This document shows positions 62,508 to 64,000 of a stretch of DNA of 64,000 nucleotides, piece by piece. The DNA comes from Psychrobacter sp. UBA6766 (lineage in GTDB: Bacteria > Pseudomonadota > Gammaproteobacteria > Pseudomonadales > Moraxellaceae): positions 1-64,000 of the forward strand of contig NZ_DKGQ01000008.1 of the NCBI RefSeq assembly GCF_002453355.1. The letters run 5' to 3'. Each line of letters starts with the position of its first letter. Within the stretch, counting starts at the first letter, position 1. Below the pieces are notes generated by a model. It was not told the DNA's origin and did no database searches. It saw only the letters and a program-made list of their open reading frames with translations. The position numbers were made by a program, and so were the translations under genes.

Positions 62508-62960
62508 TCATAAATCCTTGCGGTATTGAATCATATCTGTTTTAGTGGCCAGCATATCGTAAAGATAGCGCGCTGCTGTATTGCCTTCTTGGGTGGTCCA
62601 ATAGACTCGGTTACAGTTTTTTTGGCGAGCGAACTCATAAACATGCTCAATCAATGTCCTTCCAGCGCCTTGACCGCGAATATCTTCACTGACATATAGG
62701 TCCTCTAAATAACAACATTCAGTGGTATTCCACGTATTGGGATGTAGCACCACATGCGTAAAACCAACCAAGTTATCCTCAATCCAAGCGCCAAAACCAC
62801 AAATCGGCATATCGCTATCGAGCAGGTTGCTCCAAGTCTTGTCTGTGGTGCTGAGTGGTAAACGAGTTTCATAAAACCTTAGGTAGTTTTGCCACAATTT
62901 TGACCAAGCGTCGTAATCAGCTTTAGAGTATGGCGTTATTCTAATAGAAGTATTTTCCAT
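62508..62960 (-). CDS. GNAT-family N-acetyltransferase
   Basis: A 150-residue GCN5-related acetyltransferase. The acetyl-CoA site follows the usual pattern: DLYVSEDIRGQGAGRTLIEH (motif A, about 88-107), then a YEFARQKNCNRVYW strand and NTAARYLYDML (motif B). The sequence resembles diamine or small-amine acetyltransferase branches only in general, so the acceptor is not assigned. The ribosome binding site is weak. It is convergent with ppnP. Confidence 0.85.
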   Translation of the reverse strand: MENTSIRITPYSKADYDAWSKLWQNYLRFYETRLPLSTTDKTWSNLLDSDMPICGFGAWIEDNLVGFTHVVLHPNTWNTTECCYLEDLYVSEDIRGQGAGRTLIEHVYEFARQKNCNRVYWTTQEGNTAARYLYDMLATKTDMIQYRKDL

Positions 62961-63139
62961 TATATTTTATTCAACTTAAGTTATAGATTTTAGCGAATTA
63001 TGGCTTAAAAACTCATCATTTAGAACCTTTTAAAGGAGTGTTTTACACATCGATTACACTTTGCTCGTGGCAAACAAACAGCAAAAACAGCCGCAATTCA
63101 TTATGCTAAAACGTCTATTTTATCAATCGAGTATTTTTT

Positions 63140-64000
63140 ATGGCGAAGTCAGACCAGCAGACAACCACGCAAGATATGCGCCATGATTATGAGTATTTGG
63201 CGCGCTTAGCCAACTTGCGCTACGTCAGCGACGATGAGCCGGGATTTACGCGCAGGCGTTGGGGTCGTGGATTTACTTATAAAGATGCGGCCGGCAAAAC
63301 GGTCAAAGACAAAGCGCTACGTCAGCGTTTTGATGCGCTGGTGATTCCGCCCATGTGGTCAGAGGTTTGGATATGCCAAGATGAGAATGGCCATTTGCAA
63401 TCGACTGGTCGTGATGAAAAAGCTCGAAAGCAGTACCTATATCATCCAGAGTGGAATCGCGTTCGTGACAAGGTTAAGTTTGATGCGATGATAGGTTTTG
63501 CCGAGGCCTTGCCCAATCTGCGAGCGCAAGTTGAAAAAGACTTAGAAGCGGCGCCGCTATCACGCGACAATGTCCTTGCTGCCGTGGTTAAATTATTAGA
63601 AACAACGTTAATTCGTATTGGTAACAGCCGCTATGCAAAGCTCAATAAAAGCTTTGGACTCAGCACGTTACGCAGCAGGCATGTGAGTGAAACGGAGTCA
63701 GGACTGGCGTTTGATTTTGTTGGCAAAAGCTCAAAAGAGCATCATATTGAATTGCAAGACGAGCGTTTGGTTGAGATTGTTCAAGCCTGTTCTGAGTTGC
63801 CAGGTTATCAGATTTTTAAATATTTGGATGACAATGGCAATAAACAAGTCGTCGATAGCAGTGATATCAACGACTATATTCGTAAACATACTTGTGCTCA
63901 AGATGGCGAAAGTAAGAGTTACAGCGCCAAGGATTTTCGAACTTGGATGGCAAGTGTGTTGGCCGCCAGTCATTTATACGATGAGCTGCAAACGCCTATA
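63140..64000 (+). CDS. Type IB DNA topoisomerase, 3' end outside window
   Basis: Bacterial (poxvirus-like) topoisomerase I that relaxes supercoils through a 3'-phosphotyrosyl link. The frame runs from ATG 63140 without a stop to the window end, giving 287 codons. The N-terminal domain has RRWGRGFTY and the RFDALVIPPMWSEVWIC motif; the catalytic core shows IRIGNSRYAK-LNKSFGLSTLR and the SAKDFRTW motif. The catalytic tyrosine lies beyond the window edge and cannot be checked. Many Psychrobacter and Acinetobacter relatives have this enzyme. Confidence 0.9.
   Translation, partial: MAKSDQQTTTQDMRHDYEYLARLANLRYVSDDEPGFTRRRWGRGFTYKDAAGKTVKDKALRQRFDALVIPPMWSEVWICQDENGHLQSTGRDEKARKQYLYHPEWNRVRDKVKFDAMIGFAEALPNLRAQVEKDLEAAPLSRDNVLAAVVKLLETTLIRIGNSRYAKLNKSFGLSTLRSRHVSETESGLAFDFVGKSSKEHHIELQDERLVEIVQACSELPGYQIFKYLDDNGNKQVVDSSDINDYIRKHTCAQDGESKSYSAKDFRTWMASVLAASHLYDELQTPI

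Noticed and set aside
1..64000. CRISPR arrays, prophage, tRNA or rRNA genes
   Set aside because: No regularly spaced repeats, phage structural genes, tRNA cloverleaf ends or rRNA sequence were seen on either strand; a tRNAscan or Infernal run would settle this.

Overview
The window looks like chromosomal DNA of a gammaproteobacterium of the Moraxellaceae, most likely Psychrobacter. That is my judgement from moderate G+C, the protein sequences, and gene neighbourhoods such as carA-carB-greA and ybaB-recR; no database search was run. About 55 protein genes are supported. No rRNA, tRNA, CRISPR array, prophage or intact insertion sequence was seen. Two genes run off the ends: comEC at the left and a type IB DNA topoisomerase at the right.

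Layout. 1-10.4 kb: the 3' part of comEC with a small coupled ORF, an SppA-type peptidase, an alpha/beta hydrolase, a CPBP membrane protease, dusA, an MFS transporter and a phospholipase D-family lipoprotein. 10.4-15.7 kb: a gap carrying a small MITE-like element, then metZ, ybaB-recR, rnd and a lipase-like hydrolase. 15.8-22.1 kb: the glycine cleavage operon gcvT-gcvH-nitroreductase-gcvP on the minus strand, preceded by a promoter and a tandem glycine riboswitch with an unusually long linker. 22.2-29.7 kb: ycgL, a membrane protein, a MoxR/VWA pair, a glycosidase-like lipoprotein, a membrane-anchored FMN glutamate synthase-like protein, a candidate small RNA and a DIP1984-family gene.

29.8-47.2 kb is the most distinctive region, an amine and amino-acid catabolic island. 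It holds an IclR regulator divergent from gcdH (glutaryl-CoA dehydrogenase), a family III CoA-transferase, a second IclR regulator, a semialdehyde dehydrogenase and an omega-aminotransferase (gabD/davD and gabT/davT type), an APC permease, a Sad-like aldehyde dehydrogenase, an NhaC-family antiporter, puuB, puuA, puuD and a PuuR-like XRE-cupin regulator. Together they could take putrescine through gamma-glutamyl intermediates to GABA and succinate. They could also take cadaverine or lysine-derived 5-aminovalerate through glutarate and glutaryl-CoA to crotonyl-CoA.

47.2-64 kb: a glycosyltransferase, a two-gene module of a radical SAM protein and its DUF4130 partner, an exported DUF11-like protein, greA, carB, carA (TTG start, long leader), a PAP2 phosphatase, a gamma-carbonic anhydrase-like protein, a small membrane protein, a HAD phosphatase, prfB with its programmed +1 frameshift, ppnP, a GNAT acetyltransferase and the topoisomerase IB fragment.

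The strongest non-coding signals are the tandem glycine riboswitch, the prfB recoding site, a candidate 110-nt RNA near 29.1 kb, palindromes beside both IclR genes, and several terminators. No wholly new system is proven; the best candidates for follow-up are the catabolic island, the riboswitch architecture and the candidate RNA.
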